Positions 18,687 through 26,979 of a stretch of DNA of 64,000 nt are shown in pieces. The position numbers and the translations under genes are program-made. Location of the stretch: contig NZ_JAMKMS010000012.1 of the NCBI RefSeq assembly GCF_023634655.1, forward strand, positions 62,001-126,000, read 5' to 3'. Source of the DNA: Vibrio methylphosphonaticus (GTDB lineage: Bacteria; Pseudomonadota; Gammaproteobacteria; Enterobacterales; Vibrionaceae). Every line of letters starts with the position of its first letter. Positions within the stretch are counted from its first letter, which is position 1. A model generated the notes under the pieces. That model saw only the letters and a program-made list of their open reading frames with translations. It was not told the origin of the DNA and ran no database searches.

Positions 18687-18714
18687 AAAGCTCGCCTTGT
18701 GGCGAGCTTTTTTG
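18687..18714. terminator. Terminator between convergent dnaJ and pilE
   Basis: AAAGCTCGCC and GGCGAGCTTT pair around TTGT with a T-tract on the + strand, 25 bases after dnaJ. Confidence 0.85.
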
Positions 18715-18725
18715 TTTCTATCATA

Positions 18726-19145
18726 TTATTTCCAACAAGCATTTGGCGTGGTCTCGCCTTTTGAATTTATACTCATTTTCCCATCGCTATCTAAACAGTT
18801 ATCCTTAGTTTGATTGCTGGAAGATTGGGCAATAGCTGTAATTGTGTAGGCTGCCGCTGCACTGCTGGCTACGGTGAATTTGTATCGGGTGCTATCTGAT
18901 TCACACACCAGACACTGGCCCCCTGAGAGGATGCGTTCAAAGTGATAGCCAGCACTGTAGTGTCGCTCAAGTTCAAGTTGCATTTCTAGCATGTCACCAA
19001 GTGCTATCATCCGATACGCTTCGCGCGTTTGTTGCGTATACGTTGGGTAGGCAACAGCGCTTAATACCCCAAGTATGATTAAAGTGATAAGAATTTCGAC
19101 TAGGGTCAAGCCTAATTGAAAGTGGTTGCTTACTTTACATTTCAT
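18726..19145 (-). CDS. pilE: Type IV minor pilin, PilE-like
   Basis: A 139-residue prepilin. The cleavage site for PilD lies after Gly13 (QLG then LTLVEILI), with Leu instead of Phe at +1 and the conserved Glu at +5, followed by the hydrophobic N-terminal helix. Two cysteine pairs are available for disulfides (CLVC in mid-protein, and Cys in DNCLD plus NACWK at the end), the latter like the D-region loop of PilE. It faces away from fimT-pilW-pilX-pilV, the other minor pilin genes, over a 115-base gap. The equivalent V. cholerae cluster next to dnaJ serves the DNA-uptake pilus. PilE is the nearest name, not a proven role. Confidence 0.85.
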   Translation of the reverse strand: MKCKVSNHFQLGLTLVEILITLIILGVLSAVAYPTYTQQTREAYRMIALGDMLEMQLELERHYSAGYHFERILSGGQCLVCESDSTRYKFTVASSAAAAYTITAIAQSSSNQTKDNCLDSDGKMSINSKGETTPNACWK

Positions 19146-19259
19146 TCTTTTAACTCAGCCCAACTCTCTAATTTTTAAAGTATTTGTAGTGTTCTTGACT
19201 GTTAGAGTTTCTGCAATACCTATCCCGTGGTTGTGATAGGTTTCATTGGGATTTGGGAA

Positions 19260-19772
19260 ATGGTTCGCGGATTTACTCTACTAGAACTTATGATCAGCGT
19301 GTTCGTTATGATGATACTCATGCTGGGGGTAGCCCCGAACTTTTCTGGGTTGTCTAAGGAAGTGAAGGTGGAGAGAGCGGCGGCAGAAATCTACGGATTA
19401 CTAATGCAAACTAAAGCTGACGCCATTATGAGAAATGAACCGCTTTGGAGCCACTTTAATCATCTTCCTCAAGGCGCAGAGGATGGGACCTGGACGATAT
19501 CGGTGACCAATTCCTCCTCTACATCGGGTACGACCTATTTGGCACTGAGTAGCTTGCCTTATCAAAATGTCCATATCCACCTCAACCACAATAGCAAACA
19601 AATCAAGTTTGATAATTTAACCGGCGTTGTTTTATCAACAGGGACGATCACGATTAGCCCGTATTCACAACAAAACTCAGGCATCAAAATTAAAACATCG
19701 GCGGCATCGGGGCGTATTGTGGTGTGTCAATTTGGCGGTGCCGAACATGGGGTAGGAGAATGTTCGGTATGA
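19260..19772 (+). CDS. fimT: Type IV minor pilin, FimT/GspH-like
   Basis: A 170-residue pseudopilin of the GspH/FimT group. The short leader MVRG is cut before FTLLELMISVFVMM, with Phe at +1 and Glu at +5. A C-terminal VCQFGG and GECSV cysteine pair is visible. I start at ATG 19260; a GTG 33 bases earlier would give a 15-residue leader and cannot be excluded. It is the first gene of the fimT-pilW-pilX-pilV operon: its stop overlaps the pilW start by four bases (ATGA). FimT relatives have been linked to DNA binding during uptake and to priming of pilus assembly. Confidence 0.82.
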   Translation: MVRGFTLLELMISVFVMMILMLGVAPNFSGLSKEVKVERAAAEIYGLLMQTKADAIMRNEPLWSHFNHLPQGAEDGTWTISVTNSSSTSGTTYLALSSLPYQNVHIHLNHNSKQIKFDNLTGVVLSTGTITISPYSQQNSGIKIKTSAASGRIVVCQFGGAEHGVGECSV

Positions 19773-20377
19773 GAATTACCCGAGAGAAAGGGGGATCGCT
19801 AGTCGAGATGCTCGTGGCATCGACGATTGGCATCGTGGCGATAGGCTCCATTGGCTCTGTTTACCTAATGGTTCAGCAACATACGTCCGAACGTGCTCAA
19901 GCTATGTTGCTAAGTCAAGCGTTGGCGACAACGGCAAGACGGTTACAGAATGACCTGGTTCGAGCGGGCTACAGTGAATTAGGTCGTGTCAGTCGACCAT
20001 CGGGCGCGGTGAGTACGGTGCATGTGAGTGGAGAGGGGAGTAAGGTTCAGTATGTGTATTGGGATGATCATCGTGATGGCAGTGCAGAATATGAAAATAC
20101 CTCATGGCACTACGATGCGTCATCTCAGTCGTTACGGATTTGCCGCAAAAGAAGCAACGTGATTCTTGATGTCAATTACTTCAATAGCAGTACTTGTACA
20201 TCCCTACTAGAAGACGACCTAATTTCGGTGACGCATTTTTCTTTGGAGCCTTTCACCGTTTCAAGTTCCAGTGCCAACAAGCAATACCTGCACTTATCGC
20301 TTGCGGCTGAATTAACAGGCAATAACGAGGTAGCGGCAGAAATTGAGCGTCACTTCTTGATAAGGAACGGCCATTGA
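19769..20377 (+). CDS. pilW: Type IV minor pilin, PilW-like
   Basis: A 202-residue prepilin of the PilW group. The leader MRITREKGG is cut before SLVEMLVASTIGIVAIG, with Glu at +4 as written (one place earlier than canonical) and Ser at +1. The start overlaps the fimT stop as ATGA, and AGGAG lies ten bases before it, which rules out upstream in-frame ATGs. Two cysteines (CRKRSN and STCTS) could form a disulfide. The stop overlaps the TTG start of pilX. Together the minor pilins are expected to form the priming tip complex for the type IV pilus in the inner membrane. Confidence 0.82.
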   Translation: MRITREKGGSLVEMLVASTIGIVAIGSIGSVYLMVQQHTSERAQAMLLSQALATTARRLQNDLVRAGYSELGRVSRPSGAVSTVHVSGEGSKVQYVYWDDHRDGSAEYENTSWHYDASSQSLRICRKRSNVILDVNYFNSSTCTSLLEDDLISVTHFSLEPFTVSSSSANKQYLHLSLAAELTGNNEVAAEIERHFLIRNGH

Positions 20378-21642
20378 ACAGTAACACTCAGACCCACACC
20401 CATTTATACGTGAATAAGCAAATGGGTATGGTGACTTTATTAACGACGAGTTTACTGCTAATCGTTGCTTTGGTTATCGCGTTAGGAGGGTACAAGAATA
20501 CATTTTATGAGGTTAAGCGATCGCAAAATGAGATAGCGTCACGGCAAGCTCACTGGGCAGCCGAAGGGGGCGTTGAATGTGGCATCGCACAGTACATGAT
20601 AACCAGAACCATTCCGGCCTCCATTTTGGCTTGCGATTTGGAGGCAAATATTGTGCCTGAGATCATTGTTGATTCCACTAATAGCGAAGTGGTGATTTCT
20701 GCAACGGTTCAACGACGTGAGGTGAGCCGACGTTTCACTCATTCTTTTCAAGCGTTTAGCGGCGCAATCCAGTCAACATCGGACCTATATATTTACGGTA
20801 GCACTTCTATATATACGCCTGACCCCGGGCAGTTGTCAGATAATGGCTGGGAGTGTATTGCCGCTAAATACGATGGGGAGCTTAAGGTCGTAGGGAGCAT
20901 TGATAATAAAGGGCTAAACCATGGCTTGCCCCCTTATGATGGTTTTGATAATCAAAGAAAGAATTGTGCAACATCGCATATGACTAGTGATAGTAATTCG
21001 TCGCTGAAAAATGACTTTCAATTCGAGAATGATTTGAAGGTGTTTGAGTCTTTTTTCAATATCCCTATTAAGAATCATGACCAAGTAAAAAGTAGCGAAG
21101 CATTTACCGTTCTAGAGGGTATAGTCAGTGGATCGAGCATGATTAAAGCAGTGCCTAACTGTGGAAAGGTACTTACAGAGCAACTAGAAAAAGGTAACTC
21201 TAAGTTGTGGGTAGAGGGTAGTTGTGAAATTGGATCGACTGAATTACATGCGCTATCGCAGGCATCTGCAAAAACGAAAGGTATTTTGCTTGTTGTTCAC
21301 GAAGGCCTATTCTCTGTAATGGGTACAGGCAGTATCAATGGGGTCCTATTTCATTTTAATCAAGACTTCTCCCCTGAGTTAGCGATGTGGGAAGGCTTTG
21401 AAGCGGGTGTCTATCTCCATCATGAGTCGAATGATTTTGAGTTACCTTATCGAGAACGCACCTCCTATTATCAGCACGGATCGTTTACGGTAACGGGAGG
21501 GCAATTTTTTGAAACGCCCGATCCGCAGGTTGCCATTTTTAATAACTCATTAGCCTTTAACTATAATCGCGATGTGATTGACCATGCTCGTCAGGGGGTA
21601 ACCTCAACAACATGGAAAAAGGGTTCATGGCGTGATTTCTAA
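20374..21642 (+). CDS. pilX: Long PilX-like minor pilin / pilus assembly protein
   Basis: A 422-residue protein with a PilX-type N-terminus: QMG then MVTLLTTSLLLIVALVIALGGY, a single membrane helix without the usual Glu at +5. It starts with TTG overlapping the pilW stop (TTGA), with AAGGA seven bases before. The conserved RQAHWAAEGGVECGIAQ stretch after the helix is typical of PilX N-terminal domains. The remaining 330 residues form a large extracytoplasmic domain with several cysteines and a glycine-rich HEGLFSVMGTGSINGVLF segment, much longer than the roughly 200-residue Pseudomonas PilX. The large domain might give the pilus tip its binding ability; that is inference. Confidence 0.75.
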   Translation: MNSNTQTHTHLYVNKQMGMVTLLTTSLLLIVALVIALGGYKNTFYEVKRSQNEIASRQAHWAAEGGVECGIAQYMITRTIPASILACDLEANIVPEIIVDSTNSEVVISATVQRREVSRRFTHSFQAFSGAIQSTSDLYIYGSTSIYTPDPGQLSDNGWECIAAKYDGELKVVGSIDNKGLNHGLPPYDGFDNQRKNCATSHMTSDSNSSLKNDFQFENDLKVFESFFNIPIKNHDQVKSSEAFTVLEGIVSGSSMIKAVPNCGKVLTEQLEKGNSKLWVEGSCEIGSTELHALSQASAKTKGILLVVHEGLFSVMGTGSINGVLFHFNQDFSPELAMWEGFEAGVYLHHESNDFELPYRERTSYYQHGSFTVTGGQFFETPDPQVAIFNNSLAFNYNRDVIDHARQGVTSTTWKKGSWRDF

Positions 21643-22045
21643 GCAACAAGGCTTTAGCCTGATTGAAGTCATGATCGCTTTTTGCTTGATAGGAGTTGGT
21701 GCATTAGGGTTAGTAAAAATGCAGACCTATATCGAACAGAAATCGGACTATGCTGCGCAAAGTATCCAAGCTCTGGGACTTGCCGAAGCACGCTTAGAGT
21801 GGTTCAGCACCCGAGGTGCAGATGCGTCGTTGTCCACTATGAATATTGCAGACTTTGTCACGGATTTAGTGGATGGTGAAGATTTGACTCATTCGCCATT
21901 TCTAGTTGAATGGACGGTATCGGCAGTACCGTTCTCGAGTAGTATCAAAACCGTCGAGGTCGTTGTCAGTTGGCCCGATCGATTTGGGCAGACACAAACG
22001 CTTTCCTTACAAACTCAATTCTCCAATTACAGTGAATTTGATTAA
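21632..22045 (+). CDS. pilV: Type IV minor pilin, PilV-like
   Basis: A 137-residue prepilin with leader MISKQQG cut before FSLIEVMIAFCLIGVGALGLVKMQ, having Phe at +1 and Glu at +5, and the ALGL-x-KMQ turn common in PilV proteins. It starts at GTG 21632, 11 bases inside the end of pilX, with AAGGG about eight bases upstream. It is the last gene of the cluster and no clear terminator follows. PilV is a minor component needed for efficient type IV pilus assembly; here it presumably works with the other four minor pilins and unlinked pilus genes. Confidence 0.83.
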   Translation: MISKQQGFSLIEVMIAFCLIGVGALGLVKMQTYIEQKSDYAAQSIQALGLAEARLEWFSTRGADASLSTMNIADFVTDLVDGEDLTHSPFLVEWTVSAVPFSSSIKTVEVVVSWPDRFGQTQTLSLQTQFSNYSEFD

Positions 22046-22047
22046 TC

Positions 22048-22149
22048 TTGGTGAAGGTAAACTCGCCATTAATTAACATCATGATCGCACTTCTTTTATT
22101 CGCTCTATTTACGCTACCGCTCATCACTTTTATGAATGTACGCCTGTAA
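22048..22149 (+). CDS. Possible 33-residue hydrophobic small protein
   Basis: From TTG 22048 or GTG 22051 an open frame runs to TAA 22147-22149; an ATG at 22081 would give 22 residues. The core IMIALLLFALFTLPLITFM would make one membrane helix. No convincing Shine-Dalgarno is seen, so this is a weak candidate between pilV and the AbgT transporter gene. Confidence 0.25.
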   Translation: MVKVNSPLINIMIALLLFALFTLPLITFMNVRL

Positions 22150-22423
22150 CGCATTGCTCGCCTGATTTGCTCGATTTATACACTATGCTTATATAATCGG
22201 GCACTTTGCGTGCTAGTTAGTGGAATGTTTTGAATATGTGTGGCTCAATGTTGTTTTTCTGTTACTTGATCGGGTGTTTTTTGCAAAATAAGTCTACAAA
22301 AATGGAAATACTTCCAAATTATCTACTAATTTCATTTTTTTTAAATAAAATGGTCGCGAAGAAATAATGACACAGTGAAGCTGTCCTAAAGTTCACGCAC
22401 CACAACATCACAATGGAGTTACC
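22150..22423. other. Upstream region of the first AbgT-family gene
   Basis: No gene is seen. TATAAT occurs at about 22192 without a good -35 box, and the last 90 bases are A/T-rich. GGAG precedes the transporter ATG. Confidence 0.35.
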
Positions 22424-23983
22424 ATGAGTAACCAAACTATCAATCAAGCGCCAACGCCAAAGCCGAGTGGCATGGATCGCTTTTTAAACGCAATTGAGAA
22501 GGCAGGAAACAAGATCCCAGATCCTGCAATTCTATTTTTCTGGGCATTAGTTATCGTTTGGGTTGCATCTGCAGTTCTATCTAATGTTAGCTTTGACCTT
22601 ATTAACCCTCGTACTGGCGGTGCGTTAGAGGTAAATAACTTGCTAACAGGCGAGGCGCTCGCTAGCTTCTTAGCAAACATGGTAACCACATTTACTGGCT
22701 TTGCTCCTCTAGGCATTGTATTAGTTGCCATGTTAGGTGTCGGTGTTGCGGATTCTTCCGGCTTTATCCAAACTGGTTTGAAGAAAATGCTTAACTTCAC
22801 GCCAGCGAAATTGCTAACGCCAATGCTTATTTTGGTTGCGATTGTTTCTCATACTGCAGCTGATGCTGGTTATGTATTGGTTATTCCGCTTGGTGGTATT
22901 ATTTTCCACGCGGCAGGTCGTCACCCATTAGCGGGTATTGCAGCAGCATTTGCTGGTGTATCAGGCGGTTTCTCTGCAAACTTCATCCCGTCAGGTATCG
23001 ACCCACTTTTAGCAGGCTTCACACAAACTGCTGCACAAGTACTTGACCAAGACTATGTGATTAACCCACTTTCGAATATTTTCTTTACTGGTTTATCATC
23101 TATTTTGGTTATTGCGATTGGTTGGTGGGTGACTGAAAAAGTGATCGAACCACGCCTTGCAAACCTTCCTGTCGATGAAGATGCAGAAGAAGCACCAGAT
23201 CTTGGCTCTTTTACTGCAGTTGAGTCTAAAGCATTCCGCGCGGCTGGTTGGGCTATGATGGCCGGTATCGCATTGCTTGTTTTCGCACTTTTACCAGAAG
23301 ATTCAGCACTGCGTTCTCCTGAAGGTGAAATTACCGCATTCTCTGCACCTATCATGCAATCAATCGTGCCGTTAATCTTCATCCTGTTTATTATCCCAGG
23401 TATCGTTTACGGCCGTGTTGCGGGTACGTTTAAAGACAGCAATGACATTATTAAAGCGATGTCTCACACCATGTCTACCATGGGTGCGTATATTGTTATG
23501 TCGTTCTTCTGTGCACAGTTCTTGTCAGCGTTTGCTCAGTCAAACATCGGTACTATGCTGGCGCTTTACGGTGCGGAAGGTCTAAAAGCAATGAACCTAC
23601 CAGGTCAAGCAACGATCGTAGGTATGATTTTACTGACGGCTTCCGTTAACTTACTGGTTGGTTCTGCATCAGCTAAGTGGGCTTTGATTGGTCCAATTCT
23701 AGTTCCAATGCTAATGGCAGTCGGTATCTCTCCGGAACTATCTCAAGCGGCGTACCGTGTTGGTGATTCAGTGTCGAACATCATTTCTCCATTGATGGTC
23801 TTCTTCCCATTGGTTGTGGTTTACTGTCAACGTTACGTGAAATCAACGGGCATCGGTACATTAGCTTCTCTTATGATGCCGTTCTCTATCGCGATGCTAA
23901 TTGGTTGGACAATCTTCTTGCTGGCTTATTGGGCTCTAGGTATTCCACTAGGTATTCAAGCTCCGTACACGTACACAATGTAA
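22424..23983 (+). CDS. AbgT-family transporter (first copy)
   Basis: A 519-residue polytopic membrane protein of the AbgT family. Founding members import p-aminobenzoyl-glutamate (E. coli AbgT) or export sulfonamides (MtrF). The family pattern is clear: GNKIPDPAILFFW near residue 33, TFTGFAPLGIVLVAMLGVGVAD, HTAADAGYVLVIPLGG, HPLAGIAAAFAGVSGGFSAN with the re-entrant loop, and the C-terminal LVGSASAKWALIGPILVPM and YRVGDSVSNIISPLMVFFP. A terminator hairpin follows. A second paralog lies at 37.4 kb. No peptidase genes of the abg type are nearby, so direction of transport and substrate remain open. Confidence 0.92.
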   Translation: MSNQTINQAPTPKPSGMDRFLNAIEKAGNKIPDPAILFFWALVIVWVASAVLSNVSFDLINPRTGGALEVNNLLTGEALASFLANMVTTFTGFAPLGIVLVAMLGVGVADSSGFIQTGLKKMLNFTPAKLLTPMLILVAIVSHTAADAGYVLVIPLGGIIFHAAGRHPLAGIAAAFAGVSGGFSANFIPSGIDPLLAGFTQTAAQVLDQDYVINPLSNIFFTGLSSILVIAIGWWVTEKVIEPRLANLPVDEDAEEAPDLGSFTAVESKAFRAAGWAMMAGIALLVFALLPEDSALRSPEGEITAFSAPIMQSIVPLIFILFIIPGIVYGRVAGTFKDSNDIIKAMSHTMSTMGAYIVMSFFCAQFLSAFAQSNIGTMLALYGAEGLKAMNLPGQATIVGMILLTASVNLLVGSASAKWALIGPILVPMLMAVGISPELSQAAYRVGDSVSNIISPLMVFFPLVVVYCQRYVKSTGIGTLASLMMPFSIAMLIGWTIFLLAYWALGIPLGIQAPYTYTM

Positions 23984-24016
23984 GTTATAACTAACTTAAT
24001 CAGGTACAAAGTACTG

Positions 24017-24051
24017 AAAAGCCCGCCAGGTTAAACTGTCGGGCTTTTTTA
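24017..24051. terminator. Terminator between AbgT gene and fghA
   Basis: AAAAGCCCG-C-CAG and CTG-T-CGGGCTTTTTT pair with one mismatch. The T-tract is on the + strand, and the A-run on the other side may also serve convergent fghA. Confidence 0.8.
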
Positions 24052-24076
24052 TATGCAGTAGCAACGCAATGGCGCG

Positions 24077-24922
24077 CTATGTTTTTAAGAACTGAGCGTG
24101 GAAGCGAAGATGGTCTTCGATAAAGCTCTGTATAAAGAAATAACTGTGGTCATAACCCGCTTGCATTCTAAGCGTTACGTCACTGCCTGAAGCTTTGGCG
24201 GCTGCGATGAGCAGTTCCGGTTTTAGTTGGTCTTGTAAAAAACCATCGTCTTCTCCCTGATCTACCATAATGGGCAATGTTGCTTTAGTGCGTTTCAGAA
24301 GCTCAACACTGTCATAGTCCTTCCAATCTTCAATATTATTTCCGAGGTAGTGACTAAACGCTTTTTGTCCCCAAGGGCAATTGATAGGATTTGTTATCGG
24401 ACTAAAGGCTGAGATAGATTGGTATTGTTCGCTATTCTTGAGACCGATAGTAAGCGCGCCATGGCCTCCCATGCTATGACCAGATATCGACTTTGCTTGC
24501 GTAACAGGGAAGTGCTGTTCGATTAATGCCGGTAACTCATCAACGATATAGCTATACATATGGTAATGCTTATCCCAAGGTGCTTGGGTGGCATTGAGAT
24601 AGAAGCCTGCGCCAAGCCCAAGGTCATAGGCTCCTTCTGTGTCGTCAGCCACACCTTCGCCTCGCGGGCTGGTATCCGGAGCCACAATCGCAACGCCAAG
24701 TTCTGCGGCAACTTTAAACGCTCCAGCTTTTTGCATGAAATTTTCATCGCTGCAGGTTAAGCCTGACAGCCAATAAATGACCGGCACGGGGCTTTCTTTG
24801 CTTGCTTGTGGCGGAAGATAAACGGCAAATCTCATCGCACAGTTTAGTACCTTGGATTGATGTGTATATTGCTTGTGCCAACCACCAAACACTTTGGCTT
24901 GGCTGCAATTTTCTATCGTCAT
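24077..24922 (-). CDS. fghA: S-formylglutathione hydrolase
   Basis: This esterase-D-type alpha/beta hydrolase splits S-formylglutathione to formate and glutathione, the last step of glutathione-dependent formaldehyde detoxification. The 281 residues show WLSGLTCSDENFMQKAG, the nucleophile Ser150 in SGHSMGGHGAL, an acid in DQGEDDGFL and the catalytic His in GYDHSYFF. The usual partner, glutathione-dependent alcohol dehydrogenase (adhC/frmA), is not adjacent; instead a LysR regulator is divergent. The enzyme assignment is strong; the regulatory link is inferred from position only. Confidence 0.93.
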   Translation of the reverse strand: MTIENCSQAKVFGGWHKQYTHQSKVLNCAMRFAVYLPPQASKESPVPVIYWLSGLTCSDENFMQKAGAFKVAAELGVAIVAPDTSPRGEGVADDTEGAYDLGLGAGFYLNATQAPWDKHYHMYSYIVDELPALIEQHFPVTQAKSISGHSMGGHGALTIGLKNSEQYQSISAFSPITNPINCPWGQKAFSHYLGNNIEDWKDYDSVELLKRTKATLPIMVDQGEDDGFLQDQLKPELLIAAAKASGSDVTLRMQAGYDHSYFFIQSFIEDHLRFHAQFLKT

Positions 24923-25158
24923 GTTTATTCCTTACTAAAGGTCGATGGGGCGCACGGCTTAAGAGAGCATATTACCAGTAAGACTAGCCTACATAGCGCT
25001 GTTTGCTTGAGTTGTCATAGTATATTTATTTCTAATGAGATGATAATTAGCGCTATTTGAAATAAACTATTACGGTGCTGTAACAATCTTAATGCTAGAA
25101 ATTAGTGTAGTCACGTTAAGCGATGCAGGTCGCTGAGAATAGAGTAAGGGATAGAGTA

Positions 25159-26040
25159 ATGGCTGATTGGGAAGGTGTTAATGAGTTTGTCGCGGTAGTG
25201 GAAAGCCAAAGCTTTACAGGCGCGGCGAATAGACTCAATACCTCGGTTGCTAATATCAGTCGGCGAGTCAATGCGCTAGAGCAGCGCCTCGGGGTAAAAC
25301 TGCTCGTTAGAACGACAAGAAAAGTGTCGGTTACTGAAGCTGGAGAAAGTTATTTTCGCCATTGTAAACCATTACTTGAAGGACTCATGTCGGCTGAATT
25401 GGCGGTAACTCAGCTGCAAGTCGCGCCGAAAGGAATGATCAAGGTTACTGCACCGGTCACATTTGGAGAGCAAGCGTTAGCGCCAATTCTTCATCAATTT
25501 TTAAAATTACACCCACAAACTGAGCTGGATGTGATGTTGTCGAACCAAAAAGTAGATCTCGTGCAGGAAGGGTTTGATTTGGCGATTCGTTTAGGGCAAT
25601 TAGACGATTCTTCGATGATGGCCAGAAAGCTACTTGATCGCCAGGTTTTTGTTTGCTGTAGTCCTGAGTATCTATCAACCTATGGTGAGCCTCATACTCT
25701 GTCTGAGCTTAAGAGGCATCAGTGTTTACGAGGATCCGTTCGACACTGGCGTTTTAGTGATGGAGGCAGCGAAAGGGTGATCAATATTAACGGCAAGCTA
25801 CAGTGTAATAGCGGCTATGCGTTGGTCGATGCAGCACTGAAAGGAATAGGGATTGTGCAGCTTCCAGATTATTATGTGCAGTCTTACTTAGAGTCCGGGG
25901 AGTTGGTTGAATTGTTGAGCGACTATCGCGGCAACCGAGAGGGGATTTGGGCGCTTTATCCGCAAAATAGAATGCTGACCTCCAAAGTAAGAACCTTAAT
26001 AGATTATCTTGTAGAGGCATTTAGTCAATATGGAAAGTAA
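25159..26040 (+). CDS. LysR-family transcriptional regulator
   Basis: A 293-residue LysR regulator: winged helix-turn-helix at the N-terminus (SFTGAANRLNTSVANISRRVNALE, about residues 16-39, then LLVRTTRKVSVTEAG), a linker helix and a two-lobed effector domain beginning near residue 90. I start at ATG 25159 (MADWEGVNEF), with AAGGG about eight bases upstream, instead of an in-frame ATG 36 bases earlier. The gene is divergent from fghA across a 235-base gap and its end overlaps the tadA start by 11 bases. It could regulate fghA, itself or distant genes; no effector can be named. Confidence 0.87.
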   Translation: MADWEGVNEFVAVVESQSFTGAANRLNTSVANISRRVNALEQRLGVKLLVRTTRKVSVTEAGESYFRHCKPLLEGLMSAELAVTQLQVAPKGMIKVTAPVTFGEQALAPILHQFLKLHPQTELDVMLSNQKVDLVQEGFDLAIRLGQLDDSSMMARKLLDRQVFVCCSPEYLSTYGEPHTLSELKRHQCLRGSVRHWRFSDGGSERVININGKLQCNSGYALVDAALKGIGIVQLPDYYVQSYLESGELVELLSDYRGNREGIWALYPQNRMLTSKVRTLIDYLVEAFSQYGK

Positions 26041-26584
26041 TTACAACCCCGTGCCTTCTGCTGAAGAATATAGTGAGGAAGATCATCAGTTTATGCGACG
26101 TGCTATTGCACTTGCTTATGAAGCGGAGCGTGAAGGAGAAGTGCCTGTTGGCGCGGTGCTAGTGAAAGATGGCGAAATTATCGCAGAAGGATGGAATCGC
26201 TCGATTGGGATGCATGATGCGACGGCGCATGCTGAAATTCAAGTATTGAGAGCGGCAGGGAAAACACTCGAAAACTATCGACTACTTGATACCACGCTTT
26301 ATGTCACGTTAGAGCCATGCCCAATGTGCGCCGGTGCTTTATTGCATAGCCGAGTGAAACGTATTGTCTATGGTGCACCCGATCTTAAAGCAGGAGCGGC
26401 TGGGACGGTGCTTAATTTATTCAAAAGTCAGGCGTCTTATCATTACGCTGATGTGGAAGCAGGGTTGCTCGCGGACGAGTGCCGTGAACAGCTACAGGCG
26501 TTTTTTAAGCGTCGTCGAAAAGAGATAAAGGAAGCGAAAAAGGAGCAGCGTTTACAGCAAGATAAAGGGGAAACAAACACCTGA
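26030..26584 (+). CDS. tadA: tRNA-specific adenosine deaminase TadA
   Basis: TadA deaminates adenosine 34 of tRNA-Arg(ACG) to inosine, which lets one tRNA read three arginine codons; it is essential in most bacteria. The 184 residues hold the zinc ligands and proton shuttle: HAE at 67-69 and PCPMC at 96-100, in a cytidine-deaminase fold (EVPVGAVLV, LEPCPMCAGALLHSRVKRIVYGA). Length is a little above E. coli TadA (167), with an extra acidic N-terminus and a Lys/Arg/Gln-rich tail. The start lies inside the end of the LysR gene. Confidence 0.95.
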   Translation: MESNYNPVPSAEEYSEEDHQFMRRAIALAYEAEREGEVPVGAVLVKDGEIIAEGWNRSIGMHDATAHAEIQVLRAAGKTLENYRLLDTTLYVTLEPCPMCAGALLHSRVKRIVYGAPDLKAGAAGTVLNLFKSQASYHYADVEAGLLADECREQLQAFFKRRRKEIKEAKKEQRLQQDKGETNT

Positions 26585-26622
26585 AAGACAGATGTTTGTC
26601 AGCCAGGGGGATCAGCGAGTTG

Positions 26623-26760
26623 TTAAGACGCAATTAATTGCATGAAAGCGCGATTTCGCCAAATAATTTTCTTTTTATTGTTAGCCTGCATGCGCTTTCT
26701 ACGGTTCGCAGATACGGTTTTACTTAAATTTCTTGATTGTATTCGTCTCTTAGCAAGCAT
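26623..26760 (-). CDS. Small basic protein, 45 residues, unknown
   Basis: A complete small reading frame: ATG at 26760, TAA at 26623-26625, 45 codons. TAGGAG lies eight bases before the ATG, an ideal Shine-Dalgarno. The product is very basic, with 14 Lys/Arg and no Asp or Glu (MLAKRRIQSRNLSKT at the start, ANRRKRMQ and NNKKKIIWRNRAF later), suggesting a nucleic-acid or ribosome-binding peptide. I do not recognise the family. It is convergent with tadA. Confidence 0.55.
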   Translation of the reverse strand: MLAKRRIQSRNLSKTVSANRRKRMQANNKKKIIWRNRAFMQLIAS

Positions 26761-26979
26761 GAAACGATCTCCTATCACTAATAATTCGGTGCTCAACAAG
26801 ATATCGGTTTAATGGTATATCTTTAAAGGGCGACGTTAAGGGGATTGGCACGTGCCAGACAATATCACTATTTGAGTCCTATGGCGCTATGTTAATTGAC
26901 AATAGTCATTGGTAGAGGTGTTTTGCGGCTTAGTTGCTTAGTTGCTTAACTGTGCAAATTCTGCTGTTGAAGTGAGTAA
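26761..26979. other. Intergenic region upstream of the small basic gene
   Basis: AT-rich, with GGCACGTGCC (about 26848) and a short direct repeat of TTAGTTGC (about 26931-26946). It probably holds the promoter of the 45-codon gene, but no clear boxes were seen. Confidence 0.35.

Noticed and set aside
26573-26599. ACAAACA/TGTTTGT hairpin as a tadA terminator
   Set aside because: A seven-base AT-rich stem with no T-tract after it; too weak to call.
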